Source of the DNA: Paragordius varius
Lineage: Eukaryota > Nematomorpha
Direction: 5' to 3'
DNA length: 64,000 nucleotides
Assembly: GCA_964247055.1 (NCBI GenBank)
Contig: OZ176053.1
Location: 1,178,001 to 1,242,000, forward strand
Under the pieces are notes generated by a model. That model had not been told where the DNA came from. It saw only the letters and a program-made list of their open reading frames with translations, and searched no databases. The translations under genes were made by a program, and so were the position numbers. Shown piece by piece: positions 63,301 through 64,000 of this stretch. Positions within the stretch are counted from its first letter, which is position 1. Each line of letters opens with the position of its first letter.

Positions 63301-64000
63301 GTAATTTAAAATAACAGATTAATAAAACAACTGATTAATAAAAAAAATGACTGATAAAAATAACTAAAAAACAGTTGATTAATAAAACCAAAACTCATTA
63401 AACAATAAAAAAATTTAATTAATGATTAAAAATGATGAAAAACAACTGATATAAACAGCTGATTAATAAAGAGAAAACAAATTAAACAAAAAAAATAAAA
63501 TAACTAAAACAAATGATTAAAAAGAAATGATTTAGCTAATTAAACAGCTGATTAAAATCAACGATTAAAATCAACTGATTAATTAAAACAACTAATTAAA
63601 AACAACTAATTAAAAACAACCGATTAAAAACAACTGACTAATTAAAACATCTGATTAATTAAAACATCTGATTAATTAAAACATATGATTAATTAAAACT
63701 TTTGATTAAATAAAACAACAGATTAATTAAACAACTGACTAATTAAAACAACTGACTAATTAAAACAACTGACTAATTAAAACAACTGATAATTAAAAAC
63801 TGACTAATTAAAACAACTGATAAATTAAAACAACTGATTAATTAAAACAAAGGTTAATTAAAACAAATGATTTAAACAACTGGTTAAAAACAACTATATA
63901 AAAACAGCTGATTAATAAAAAGAAAACTCATTAAACGATAAAAAATAATTTATTAAAACAAATGATTAAAAACAAAAGATTTAAAAACTGAATAAAACAA
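63301..64000. repeat. 'caactgattaattaaaa' satellite (copy B), cut by window end
   Basis: Counterpart of 37,669-38,400, with fewer units in some runs (for example about two 'aactaattaaaaac' units against about five in copy A), showing array length change since duplication. Confidence 0.8.

Larger units (their letters stand above)
49930..64000. repeat. segmental duplication, copy B (cut by window end)
   Basis: The direct repeat of 25,080-38,940. Differences include a MITE-A at 50,050 absent from copy A and a ~600-base extra segment at about 61,013-61,620. Long stretches such as 53,600-54,850 are almost identical to copy A, while others differ by several per cent. The right end is not seen. Confidence 0.9.

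Noticed and set aside
1-64000. tRNA, rRNA, retrovirus-like or Polinton-like elements
   Set aside because: I saw no cloverleaf with A and B boxes, no rRNA core motif, no long terminal repeats and no capsid or envelope genes; a dedicated scan could still find a tRNA I missed.

Overview
Organism. The window is AT-rich (roughly three quarters A+T by eye), gene-poor and repeat-rich, and is nuclear DNA of an animal. The evidence is a FANCD2 gene with introns, a secreted chitin-binding (peritrophin-type) protein, a BED-finger hAT transposon and a Tc1/mariner-superfamily transposon. The striking trait is intron size. In the FANCD2 gene and in the Tc1-like transposase, reading frames are restored only by removing GT-AG introns of about 19-28 nt. 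Such tiny introns are known in very few animals, best in dicyemid mesozoans; orthonectids also have short introns. I therefore infer a mesozoan, probably a dicyemid, but this placement is inference and no species is claimed.

Layout. 1-19 kb is AT-rich DNA with small inverted-repeat elements (MITEs), a LINE tail, a decayed array of ~160 bp repeats and one coding-like island near 11.5-12.2 kb. 19.3-20.3 kb holds the chitin-binding gene on the plus strand. 21.4-23.9 kb is a degraded hAT transposon with an 8-bp target duplication. 25.5-33.6 kb is FANCD2 copy 1 on the minus strand, followed by a GC-rich island and foldback hairpins (34.2-34.8 kb) and then satellite DNA (35.4-44 kb). The satellite holds a complete-looking Tc1-like transposon at 38,954-40,914. 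44-49 kb is AT-rich with three copies of a GC-rich double-hairpin repeat. A Nup98-like fragment lies at 49.3 kb. FANCD2 copy 2 (50.7-58.8 kb) with the same island, foldback and satellite follows and runs off the window end.

How it fits together. The 25.1-38.9 kb block is repeated in direct orientation at 49.9-64 kb with an offset of about 25.16 kb, so a unit of ~25 kb carrying FANCD2 has been tandemly duplicated. Copy 2 looks intact, while copy 1 has an in-frame stop in a late exon. Several FANCD2 introns and the chitin-binding gene's intron carry MITEs. Most MITEs are shared by both copies and so predate the duplication; the one at 50,050 is in copy 2 only and came later.
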